Below are positions 55,901 through 64,000 of a stretch of 64,000 bases of DNA, one piece after another. This stretch comes from Mytilus edulis (taxonomy: Eukaryota; Mollusca; Bivalvia; Mytilida; Mytilidae): positions 72,817,176 to 72,881,175 of the forward strand of contig NC_092355.1 of NCBI RefSeq assembly GCF_963676685.1, given 5' to 3'. Under the pieces are notes generated by a model. It did not search any database and was not told the origin of the DNA. It saw only the letters and a program-made list of their open reading frames with translations. The position numbers and the translations under genes are program-made. Every line of letters starts with the position of its first letter. The first letter of the stretch is position 1.

Positions 55901-57969
55901 AATAACATTAATAAATATAGTGATTAATATGACTGTTTAGGGCAGAAGGTAATTCATTTACGCAAATTTGCAAACAAGCTTGTTTATTTAGTCAATTCAA
56001 ATATGTAATAAAAAATGAAAATACATGTGCTACTTTAAGAAATAAATTTTGTCGATTTTGAGACATTTATTCAAAATTTGTTTTATTTAAATTTTTTCCT
56101 TTTCTACCCTTTGGATGGATACACCTACATGTAATTATAAAAACAAGTCGTTTTTTTTTGTAAAAACATTTTGGAAATTTTTCAAATTTAAGTATGCTCT
56201 AAATATGTATAACAATTCTTTAAAAATAGTTGTATTTCATAAAAGCTTCGTGATGTTAGAAAAATATTGTCATTTTCTGCTGTAATGTAATTTATCTAAT
56301 TAAAAAAAAATGGTACAAATTATCTTCAAACGTTACCTGAGATCACCCCTAGTTTTTGATGGGTTCGTGTTGCTTATTCTTTAGTTTTCGATGATGTGTC
56401 TTGTGTACTATTGTTTGTCTGTTTGTCTTTAAATTTTTTAGCCATGATGTTGTCAGTTTATTTTCGATTTATGAGTTTGAATGTCTCTCTGGTATCTTTC
56501 GTCCCTCTTTTATCAAACCTAATGTCATTTAAAATGAGGGGTCCATTACATGAAATTAAATAGACTGTGTTATACAAATCAGTTGAAAAAATGCCCTTTT
56601 TACCAATACAGAAAATATTAGCAAAGGAAACGTATTAAAAACTTGGCTAGTATATTTTAAATATACAGTCAGAAAGCGACAAGGTATTGGGATAACTATC
56701 ATAACAGTACCAAAAAATATGTTAAAAATCTTAAAATTAAACGGTAGCAAAACCTGTTGCACAGAACAGGTGGATTAAGCAAATCATATTTTTGTTAAAA
56801 CAATATGTTATTTTATAAAAATCATGAAGTTGGGTCAGTTTGAAAAACTTTTTGAAAGATATAAAACAATATGCGCTCAATGTGAAAACCCTCACAAAAT
56901 CACTCAATTATTCATATGCACAATTTATAAAAGACTTCTTTTCATTTGAAACAGACATTGTCTTTGTGTGCACATTAAATATAACATTTCAAAATAAGAA
57001 TACCATGTAATGCTTTTTCAAAACAGCTTGTATGAAGTTCTCTCCCTTGTTTTGTTTCAGGAAGCCACATTGCGGGAACCAGCGAGCATGCTCAACTAAT
57101 GGGTCATCACCTGCATCCCAGTTTCTGAGTCCTCCGCCACAGTGGAAGCATCTAGTGTAGTCATGGTACCCAGCAAACAGAAAACCAGCTAATGCCATCT
57201 CACGTGGTGTTTGGTTTAAATATCTCGGCCATCCTTCAAATGAACTTATTCGCACTTGAAGGGGAGCATAGCTTACGTATCTTGGAATTTGGTTTTGAAT
57301 ACCAATATCCCGCTGATTATTACTAGAACCTTTTTCATAATTGCACGCTGTAGAATTATTCGTTTTACCAATATTATGTGAATTGTTTTTACAGTTACTG
57401 GTGGGATTTTTATCACTATAAGCATTACTAGTATTGCTTTGGGACCATTGAGGCGAAACGATAGTAGGTTGATCTTCCACAATATCATGATGGTGAAAAT
57501 GTCTATCGGAGGACGTAATATCACCTATATCAGTATGTTTCTGTTCGCTGGTTAAAACGTTTGATAAACAATTATTTTCATTTGAGTGCAACGTATCATG
57601 GACTGATGATAGAACATTGAGATTAAATGGTTGTACTTCCAATCGCTCCCGTCTTCTTACATTTTGCAATTTCTCACCAATAGTGTCCTGCCTGTTACTA
57701 TTCACAACGAGGTCACATGAAGGAGATATTTGTCTATGAATATGCATAGGATCATCACCGGAAATCCAATCACGGTACATAACTTCACATACAAAACATT
57801 TAGTCTCAGTAGAATTCCCCGTAGAATAAAATCCAGCTCCGGCAAGACGAACCATACTTATGTTTATATTTCGCGGAAAATTACGTAGTGAAAATAGTCG
57901 TAGCATTTCAGTTGACATCGAGTCATTAGTTCTTCTACCGTTTGCAATGCAATCAAAGTACGTATCCAT
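49782..57969 (-). CDS. Inhibitor-of-apoptosis protein, unit C: BIR-BIR-UBA-RING E3 ligase
   Basis: Four coding exons: 57,969-57,004, 52,519-52,150, 51,566-51,432 and 49,978-49,782, with GT-AG introns and phases 0, 1, 1, giving 555 residues. BIR1 is around residues 22-88 with zinc ligands C58, C61, H78 and C85. BIR2 is about 242-308 with C274, C277, H294 and C301 and the SSFEGWP start intact. The UBA-like domain is around 410-445 (TVIEMGF). The C3HC4 RING is 508-545 (CKVC, CGH, CPVC) with a short tail. This is the standard architecture of cIAP/XIAP-like proteins: BIRs bind caspases or IAP-binding motifs, UBA binds ubiquitin, RING transfers ubiquitin. BIR1 lacks the usual SFxxWP lead (it reads FSLRNFP). 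The start MDTYFD is chosen because it aligns with MDKYFNN in unit B; the frame upstream is open to a TGA at 58,077 without an ATG. It is convergent with the dead membrane-protein copy C. Expected to be cytosolic. Confidence 0.85.
50400..50665 (+). repeat. Family R5 repeat in intron 3 of the unit C IAP
   Basis: Reads 'atgataccgggtggtgtatg', 'tgtgtactattgtttgtctg' and 'agccatggagttgtcagttt'. Plus-strand frames here (50,401-50,738) are repeat-derived. Confidence 0.8.
50680..51150 (-). repeat. Family R2b repeat, 1.3 units in reverse orientation, intron 3 of the unit C IAP
   Basis: Reads 'gctcttcatcttttatttaa', 'atcactgaagagacatgtat', 'cgagatgcgcatctgctgca', 'tagtccccgagggtatcacc' and then starts again ('gcatctggtgcaagaaaatt' at 51,110). 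This is the same family as the 349-bp tandem array in unit B, but inverted and at another position, so it inserted independently. Confidence 0.85.
51432..51566 (-). CDS. IAP unit C, exon 3: linker between UBA and RING
   Basis: 135 bp between 'cattttccag|tt' and 'gatg|gtaaga'. It encodes SATDIMNVLLREDNNQTTEV and a variable tail ending GDSFD. Exon length and phase are identical to unit B. The 61-codon plus-strand frame over it is a shadow. Confidence 0.87.
51875..52035 (+). repeat. Family R2 repeat in intron 2 of the unit C IAP
   Basis: Reads 'atacgccagttcgtctacaa', 'actcgtcagtgaagctcgaa', 'agtacgaagttgaagagcat' and 'gccaaatacagctaaggtaa'. The GC-rich head is partly deleted. Confidence 0.85.
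52150..52519 (-). CDS. IAP unit C, exon 2: linker and UBA-like domain
   Basis: 370 bp between 'ggctttttag|gatcaa' and 'ctcag|gtaaat' (a better donor than unit B's). It ends HTERRILQTIAARTVIEMGF then SQQVMDAVNKIQRLNSG. It carries one extra residue (RR) in the helix and compensating changes in the linker, so the length equals that of unit B. Confidence 0.87.
52555..52700 (+). repeat. Family R2 repeat in intron 1 of the unit C IAP
   Basis: Reads 'gtacgccaggcgcgcgtttc', 'gactaatcagtgacgctcac', 'aaagttgaagagcattgcgg' and 'gtgccaaataccgtctaggt'. It starts about 35 bp upstream of exon 2 in transcription terms. Confidence 0.85.
53401..53653. repeat. ~250-bp inverted-repeat element in intron 1 of the unit C IAP
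   Basis: The left arm 53,401-53,447 ('tgatcccctacggatccata', 'gagggttagtaaaattcata') and right arm 53,603-53,653, read in reverse ('tgaccccctatgagaccgta', 'gggggttagtaaatttcata'), match at about 85% by eye. A third related piece ('accctctatggatccat') lies at 53,462. This is a likely small MITE or foldback sequence. The G/C runs stand out from the AT-rich intron. Confidence 0.7.
53654..54889. other. Intron sequence without recognised features
   Basis: Part of the 4.5-kb first intron of the unit C IAP, which is 3.1 kb longer than its unit B counterpart. AT-rich; a triple 'aatgtc' run ('caaatgtcaatgtcaatgtc') occurs at 54,603. Nothing else is seen. Confidence 0.4.
54890..55215 (+). repeat. Family R6 repeat in intron 1 of the unit C IAP
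   Basis: Reads 'aagtcaggagcctctggtct', 'gaggccatctgaaggacgcc', 'gcgggaatttctcgttacat' and 'ccccacttccattctcaatt'. Confidence 0.8.
55216..56334. other. Intron sequence without recognised features
   Basis: AT-rich with several poly-T runs. No repeat shared in the window, no exon-like stretch. Confidence 0.4.
56335..56520 (+). repeat. Family R5 repeat in intron 1 of the unit C IAP
   Basis: Reads 'ctgagatcacccctagtttt', 'gatgggttcgtgttgcttat', 'gtgtactattgtttgtctgt' and 'gatgttgtcagtttattttc'. Confidence 0.85.
57004..57969 (-). CDS. IAP unit C, exon 1: BIR1, linker and intact BIR2
   Basis: 322 codons from ATG 57,969 to donor 'catg|gtattc' (phase 0). BIR1: [28 protein letters not shown]2: [24 protein letters not shown]. 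The 150-residue linker is Asn/Ser/His-rich and differs much more from unit B than the domains do. The 83-codon frame at 57,273-57,524 is a shadow. Confidence 0.9.
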
Positions 57970-58303
57970 GTTATTAAGCCTTATCAATAGAGAGGTACAG
58001 AATCTCAAAAGATCACCAAACGCATCAGTTTTCCCTGTAATGTTTTGTTTGTCCAAATGCTTTGATGTCTCTCTTCAGTTGATATGATAATAATTCTAAC
58101 ATAAAAACAGAAGTACAAGCATTGATTACAAATCGTACAAGAGCTATCTTTTTTTTTTAAATTATCTGTTTAAAAACAGAAACTTCTGGCTATCTACTCG
58201 GTTCATGTTTGTAAATTTATATTTCTTTGTTTATAGCACAAAACTCAGTCAAAGTCCTGTGACGAGGTTTTTTATTGTGTGTATTTTAAGATAATTTACA
58301 TGT

Positions 58304-58407
58304 CTACACTGTTAATCTCTTTGATAAACACTGCGCAGAAGATTTACTATAACAATGTCTGTAAACGCTATACCTGCAGCAGCCTTCCATGACGGCTTCG
58401 ATGATTG
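58304..58407 (-). CDS. Possible upstream exon or aborted N-terminal extension of the unit C IAP
   Basis: An acceptor 'ttttctttacag|caatca' at 58,407 is followed by ATG 58,390 and MEGCCRYSVYRHCYSKSSAQ, ending at TAG 58,304 after 28 codons. It aligns with [20 protein letters not shown] of unit B, where the frame stays open for another 370 codons. Either this is a short upstream frame in a 5' leader, or the donor-like 'ctgcag|gtatag' after codon 5 splices to an acceptor near 58,075. Low confidence as translated sequence; good confidence as homologous exon sequence. Confidence 0.5.
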
Positions 58408-58459
58408 CTGTAAAGAAAAAGACTGAAATTATTTGAAATATAATCAGAACATATGTGAG

Positions 58460-58570
58460 CCAATGATTCGTGTTGAAGACCGTACCTCGACCTATAATGG
58501 TTTAATTTTATCAATCATGACTTGGATGGAGATTTTTGTAATTGGCATTCATACCACATCTTCCTCTATC
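58460..58570 (+). repeat. Family R1 repeat
   Basis: Reads 'gaagaccgtacctcgaccta', 'catgacttggatggagattt' and 'ggcattcataccacatcttc'. Confidence 0.8.
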
Positions 58571-60715
58571 TATATATATTTTTTTTTAATGTAATTGTGG
58601 AGTTAACGACTGTAATGAACAAGATTTATATTCCCTCACTCTAAATAAAAGTCGTCATTAAAGTTAGATGGAATTTGAATTCGTATAGCAAATAAGTGTT
58701 TATTATACAAAAGATATGTCAGTGACTCTCAAATAAAAGCAATATGAAGGCCAACATGATTTCGTAGCATTAAAAAACACATTTAAGAAGACAAGAGGTC
58801 TGGCGATTAGTGAATAATTAATCTTAGTTTAAAGTCACTGATAAATAACTAACAAAAAGTAAAATCACAAAAATACTGAACTTAGAGGAAGATCAATTGG
58901 GAAAGTCCATAATCACATGGCAAAATCAAATAACAAAACGCATCAAAAACGAATGGACAAAAACTGTAATAACCATGTTTATTCAACCTAATTAATTAAT
59001 CTGTTTTAAAAATCATTAGGACTATAAAAAGATATTGCATCAACAGTTTTTAAAAGCAGGACCTTGTCAAATACAAAATTTAAGTTTCTACAGGATTTTA
59101 AACTGTGATTCTAATGTATCTTTGGTGAATCAATGGTTTTGAATGTTTTGAGCGTATAGTTAACAATCACCCTGTCTGTAACTAAGGAAGCCGACTTCAT
59201 GAATTCTGCATCTAGAAATCTACTTTTATAAAATTTTACTACATTTTGAGGCGAAGAAGAAGCCAGAAAATGCCTTGTGTTTACGTTTGCCGCCGGAAAC
59301 ATACCCTTGGTGTCACTTAGTGTAGGCGCAAAATATGATAAAATCATTTCACTGAATTTTTGTTTAATGAAAATTTTCCAATGCAGTTATGTATGAGATT
59401 ATTGTTTTGTATATGAAGGTCTGTGGACATCCATCACTAGACTAACTGTCGTGTATATCCGTTAACCTTTCTCGCCAAGTAAACTCAATGTGCAACATTT
59501 AAACTACCGATGGACGTTTACAAAGTTTCAAATATAATACAGTTTATCTCTTAAGTGTGCATCACTTTACAGTAACACATGTTTGTTTATGATTTATCTG
59601 ATTAGATACAACATAAATCATACTATAGAAAAAGAAAATTTTTAAGATTAAAGGGTGTGCAAAAGAGACGAAAAATATCTGAAATACAAATAACATTTAT
59701 GAATAAGTGTATCCAAAGGAACAAACTTATTGTTATAAGGTAAAAATTACCTGGATATATCCCACACACGCATTTCCCAAATTAAGAAAATAATCCATTG
59801 GCACAGTATGCAAAGATATCCGCAACACTGATAATACGCCATCGAAATTAAAAACCATTACGATATATCGAAAGCGCGCATTAATCTTAACATGCTAGCA
59901 AATGCTTTTAAGATTCACGTTCAACCACTATCCACATCTTTTATTAGGTTGTTGTCTGTATATCACATGCATAAGTAGATACAATCTGGAAATTTCCAAT
60001 ACTACATTTAAAAAAAGACATTATTTAGATTATTTTAACTCTACATTCATTCAATAGTAAAGTATCTAAAAATAACCTAGGGATTTACCTATTTACTTCT
60101 TGTTGAAAATTTTCAAATCAATCAAGTTCAATGATTGTTATTGTGTATAATAGATAAACGGACAGCCGTTTATCACATTTGATATCAATCATTTAGTTTT
60201 GAGATCATTGTACTAATATGTATTAAATGCCTGGGTTTTTTTTCATTTTACTTTAGTTTATGTTTTGATCGTAAACTATAATTGTTGTTGTTGATGCAAG
60301 AAAATAATGTGCACTAGACCTTAAACTTTCTATCTGAAACATATCATGCATATATATAGAAAAAAGGTGAATTATAAATATAATTGTAAAGTGGGTAAAA
60401 ATTATTTTTTTGGTAACAAAATGCAACGGGATATGTGTTACTGTCGATATCTTTAATAAACATCATCGGATGAAAAACCAAATGACAAGGGATTTAAATA
60501 CAAAATGTTTTGCATTGATCTTTCAATTCTCAATTTTATCTTATATTTTATTTAACATTTTTAATTAGTTTAGCTTTTATAAAAGTTCACATGATAAACA
60601 TTTATTGATTAGATGAAGTATCGACCTCTTTCACGTGATTATTTCGTCATGTGACAGTTTAATCTTTAAAGTTTACAACATTCCATAAAATTAATTTAAC
60701 TATTTTTACAGTATG
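58571..60715. other. Intergenic DNA, one weak open frame, R4 fragment
   Basis: An R4 fragment lies at 58,855-58,975. A 78-codon minus-strand ATG frame (59,111-59,347) encodes a balanced, non-repetitive peptide (PTLSDTKGMFPAANVNTRHF, then VKFYKSRFLDAEFM) ending DSPKIH. I do not recognise it, and it could be an orphan exon or chance. The rest is AT-rich. Confidence 0.35.
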
Positions 60716-60719
60716 ATGT

Positions 60720-60990
60720 CATCAACAAAATAACAAAAATTTCAAGATAAATTTCAATAGGGAAAGCCCATAAAAACTTTTAAAATTAAACGTTATCAAC
60801 CATAAAAATCTGAACGAATTGACAACAACTGTTTTAGTCCTGACTTGTTACGGGCATTTAAAAAAAATAAAACTAGCTACTCCTACCACTTGTATGACTG
60901 TTGTTTATATTTCCGTTGTATTCACAAAATGGGATAAGAAACCCAAGAAACATAATAGAGAAATGTGATAATAATTAAGATTCAGCCACA
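60720..60990 (+). repeat. Family R4 repeat
   Basis: Reads 'atagggaaagcccataaaaa', 'gaattgacaacaactgtttt' and 'actagctactcctaccactt'. Confidence 0.7.
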
Positions 60991-61214
60991 AAAACTGTGT
61001 AATGATGCATCACAGACAAACTACACACCTGACAAAAAAATCAAACAAAGATGATAAAATCAAAGTTGCTTTTAGGTTAGCCAATGGTTATAATAAGACC
61101 AATCACCAATGATCTACAAAATCGACCGACCAGCAAATCTTTAATAGACGATACCACTTCGATAAGTAAAACATATAAAAAAACATTTTATGCAACTCTG
61201 TTAATTTGGAGTAA

Positions 61215-61480
61215 GCAGTTACGAATTGAGTTTGAAAAGAGGGACAGTAAAACTCATTAATCGAAAATAAACTGACAACGCCATGGCTTAAAACAAAAAC
61301 GACAGACAAACAATAGTACCCATGACACAACATAAAAAATTGGAGAATAAGCAACACGAACCCCACCAAAAACTAAGGGTGATCTCAGATGCTCCGGACG
61401 GGTAGGCAGATCCTGCACCACATGTAGCACCCGTCGTGTTGCTTATGTGATAACAAATCCGGTAAACAGTCTAATTCGGT
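61215..61480 (-). repeat. Extended family R5 repeat, reverse orientation
   Basis: Reads 'aataaactgacaacgccatg', 'gacagacaaacaatagtacc', 'gcaacacgaaccccaccaaa', 'gatgctccggacgggtaggc' and 'tgtagcacccgtcgtgttgc'. The 88-codon minus frame at 61,103-61,369 lies mostly within it. Confidence 0.85.
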
Positions 61481-61989
61481 AGGTCACAGAAACTACGACT
61501 CACTTGGGTAAAAAGGAGCTAAGGTTCCTTTTGTTCATCAAGTTTTCATATATTCAGGTATTTTAATTTTAATACAGTTACCTTTCAATTGTTCAGGATG
61601 AGCATTCTGATGAAGGCTTATCATTGAAAGTACTTCAGAAGTTTTTTGCATACTGGTTCGCCGAAACCCGTCCAACATTGCAAACAAGAAGCTCAACTGA
61701 CTATAGTTAGTAGCATCACCGATGAAAGATATATATTTCTGTATTCACTAGAGATAGAACTATAAACTCATAAGCGGAAGGTCAATTCTTAATGACTAAT
61801 ATATGCATGTTTCATCTAATCAACAATCTGTCTGAATGTAACAATCGAGAACACAACTGGTGACATTGAAGATTCGGCGACTTTACTTGTATCGCAAGTA
61901 TATGACCGCGTAAATATTTCGATAGTAAGTTTATGAAATAATACTGTTTGTCATCGATTCTAGTTTAAAGTCGTCTATCTGTGTTAGTT

Positions 61990-62140
61990 ATTTTTGGGGC
62001 CCTTTATAGCTTGCTGTTTGGTGAGCCAAGTCTCCGTGTTAAATGCCGTACCTTGACCTCAGCTATAATGGTTTACTTTTATAAATTGTTACTTGGATGT
62101 AGAGTTGTCTCATTGGCACTCATACCACATCTTCCTATAT
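61990..62140 (+). repeat. Family R1 repeat
   Basis: Reads 'tttatagcttgctgtttggt', 'gtctccgtgttaaatgccgt', 'gttacttggatgtagagttg' and 'ggcactcataccacatcttc'. It is one of the most complete copies; the 63-codon frame over it is not a gene. Confidence 0.85.
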
Positions 62141-62214
62141 CTAGTGAGAATATCAGGGAAACATTGACATAAAAACCGTTCATTTAACATGTTTATTATA
62201 TTCTAAGAGAGGCA

Positions 62215-62420
62215 AAAGATTAATTGGATAAAAACTCCTAAGTCAAAACAGAAATGACAATACCATCGAAACAAAAGACAAAGAACAGTCTACAAAACAC
62301 AACAAAGAAAACTTATGAATGAGCCAAACGAACTACACCAAAAACTGGGAGTGATATTGTGTGCTATAGATGTTGCAACCGTCGTGTTGCGTAGATGCCT
62401 AATCAATGGACTAATAAAGC
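62215..62420 (-). repeat. Diverged R5-extension repeat, reverse orientation
   Basis: Reads 'gaatgagccaaacgaactac', 'accaaaaactgggagtgata' and 'gcaaccgtcgtgttgcgtag', aligning with the reverse extension at 61,330-61,470. Confidence 0.5.
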
Positions 62421-62642
62421 TGATCGACCTTTTGAGAGTAACACAACGGGTACCTATAATCCATCAGCATCTGTGTCAATATTGAGGAAACAATCAAGAA
62501 ATGAAACAGAACTTCGGTGTCGGTGGTATCAACGGAGAAAAGAAAAAGACTGTTTTAAGAGTTATTGTTCATAACATGCATAATAAGTGCAACATTTTCC
62601 TTGACTTACAATCGAAAAATTATTTTGTTATATAATTTGGAG

Positions 62643-62680
62643 CCCCCCCCCCCCACCCCCCCCCCCCCCCCACCCCTTTT
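62643..62680. repeat. Poly-C tract (~33 bp, interrupted by two A)
   Basis: A run of C with single A interruptions on the plus strand. The proline run of the 89-codon frame at 62,565 comes from it. Length is likely variable and hard to sequence. Confidence 0.95.
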
Positions 62681-63814
62681 CCTCAAGAAATATTTTATTT
62701 TTATATTTTTAAGAAGCGTTAGTAAAAGCAGTATGTTGGGTGCTTTTAAATCATTAGAGAAGAAATCTATTCAAAAATGTCACTCGCCGATGCGGTTTCA
62801 TAATGAATATTCTGTTCTCATAATAAATATTTAGTGCATTTACATTTGTTTGATGTTTGTTTTCAACGAATACAAATTTAAAATACACACACACACAGGT
62901 AGGCCTAAATGTTATCTATAGTCGACATGCACAAAACAACGATCACATGATCATTATTACCTGTAGGTACACATGCAATCACGGAAGGTAAATTGTATGA
63001 CATTGTCCAACTTGTAATCGCAAATTCATGTATTATAACTGGTAAGTTCGTCAAATAAATCTTAGATACGTTTATTGGTCACCGTTGGCTGAATATTTTT
63101 CATTCCCTAAAATGTGTATCATTTACCAAAAGCTTACTAAAAAGAAAATCTAACATATACTTTATAATTGTATCTAAGAGTAAAAATCAATTGCATAAAG
63201 ACAACTGTAATGGTTACCAAAACGTTGGACACTTTAAACCAGGTATTTGATATCTGAGAATCAGGAAATATATGCAATTGAGAATTCCTTGAAACATTTT
63301 TTTTTTCATATCATTCAAAATCATCAGCCAAACTGTGTACTACAAGAATCAACTGCCCTTCGTCTCCCATTTCATACCTAGATGTTATATATGTGGTGCT
63401 GTTGCTATACGTGTAGTTCTGATTTTAAATCATTTTTTCAGAGATAAGCCTTCAACGCTTAAATTCCTTAAATTGATGCAATTCAAATTACATTAGCTAC
63501 AATTTGAAACAGCTACTACGAAATTCAAAAAGATAAAAATAAACGTGAACATGTGGTAATTTTAACAGATTTTTAGCATTCACTTTCTCAAATGTTAAAA
63601 TTCTATACTGATATACTAGTATATGGAAGTACAATCAGCCCATACAACAGCACTATACGGTTATAAGTAAAGAGAAAGTAAATTAGTTTTTCCTAAATAA
63701 ATAGAAAATTTGAAGTAAAGATTTTTTTACCAAAAAATAATTTGAAGGGCTTAAGTGATTTCTCGAAGATTCGAACATTTGCTGAAATGCATTATGAATC
63801 GAACACAAAATCAC
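62681..63814. other. No recognised feature
   Basis: AT-rich DNA with a short (ac) repeat near 62,886. No coding or shared-repeat signal. Confidence 0.4.
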
Positions 63815-63960
63815 TTAAAAAATACCGAAATCCGAGGAAACTTCAAAACGGAATCAAATGCCAAAATCAAAAGCTCAAACATATCAAACAAATGGATTAA
63901 AGCTGTCCTTCTCGTGACTAGGCACAGACATTTTCTGATGTAGAAATGACAGTATATTCG
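63815..63960 (+). repeat. Family R4 repeat at the window edge
   Basis: Reads 'aaaataccgaaatccgagga', 'caaatgccaaaatcaaaagc' and 'ctaggcacagacattttctg'. The 62-codon frame here is repeat-derived. Confidence 0.75.
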
Positions 63961-64000
63961 ATACAGTTACGAAATGATTTCTAATCCATAAACATGCATG

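Noticed and set aside
57273..57524. 83-codon minus-strand frame
   Set aside because: Alternate frame inside the BIR exon of the unit C IAP; the BIR frame is clearly the coding one.
1..64000. CRISPR arrays, operons, ribosome-binding sites, rRNA or tRNA genes
   Set aside because: The sequence is eukaryotic nuclear in character; no regular short-spacer repeats or rRNA landmarks were seen, and no tRNA cloverleaf could be supported by eye.

Overview
The window is AT-rich eukaryotic DNA with split genes, very low coding density and many interspersed repeats. Several repeat families (for example the roughly 150-500 bp family containing 'tgtggtatgagtgcca', and the 'cgccagacgcgcgtttcgtc' family) are ones I associate with marine mussels (Mytilus and relatives). 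Together with BIR-UBA-RING inhibitor-of-apoptosis genes, which are expanded in bivalves, this suggests a bivalve mollusc, most likely a mytilid. That assignment rests on memory and was not searched. Several listed open frames start at TTG or GTG, so I re-chose ATG starts and splice sites by eye.

Layout. (1) 0-20 kb: a frameshifted copy (A) of a small multi-pass membrane protein gene at 0.68-1.36 kb, then non-coding DNA with a 770-bp palindromic MITE-like element (3.95-4.72 kb), a 196-bp satellite (6.0-6.6 kb), a 1-kb element with hAT-like ends (14.6-15.66 kb) and a near-perfect 55-bp-stem hairpin (17.48-17.63 kb). (2) 20-33 kb, unit B: an intact single-exon membrane protein gene (20,524-21,117, +) convergent with a four-exon IAP gene (27,234-32,700, -) that carries a premature TAG at the start of its second BIR. 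A 13-bp minisatellite and a 349-bp tandem array lie between them. (3) 36.6-58.5 kb, unit C: a paralogous copy of the same pair. Its membrane protein gene is ruined by deletions, an internal insertion and a 7.5-kb composite insertion upstream, while its IAP gene (49,782-57,969, -) is open in every exon with consistent splice phases. (4) 58.5-64 kb: intergenic DNA and dispersed repeats.

The two most informative structures are the segmental duplication of a [membrane protein + IAP] pair, and the composite insertion at 36,833-44,359. In the latter, three elements with related ends (TAGAG(G/A)TTTC) lie end to end. The two outer ones have 5-bp direct repeats (TATTA; TAATA). The middle one contains a further element with about 140-bp inverted ends and a decayed gene of an uncharacterised invertebrate family marked by EEAD.R and FHA.TGCDT motifs.

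If expressed, the IAP products would be cytosolic zinc-binding E3 ubiquitin ligases of the cell-death and immune-signalling kind. The membrane protein has no family I can name. Nothing in the sequence shows a functional link between the two; only their co-duplication and convergent arrangement are seen.
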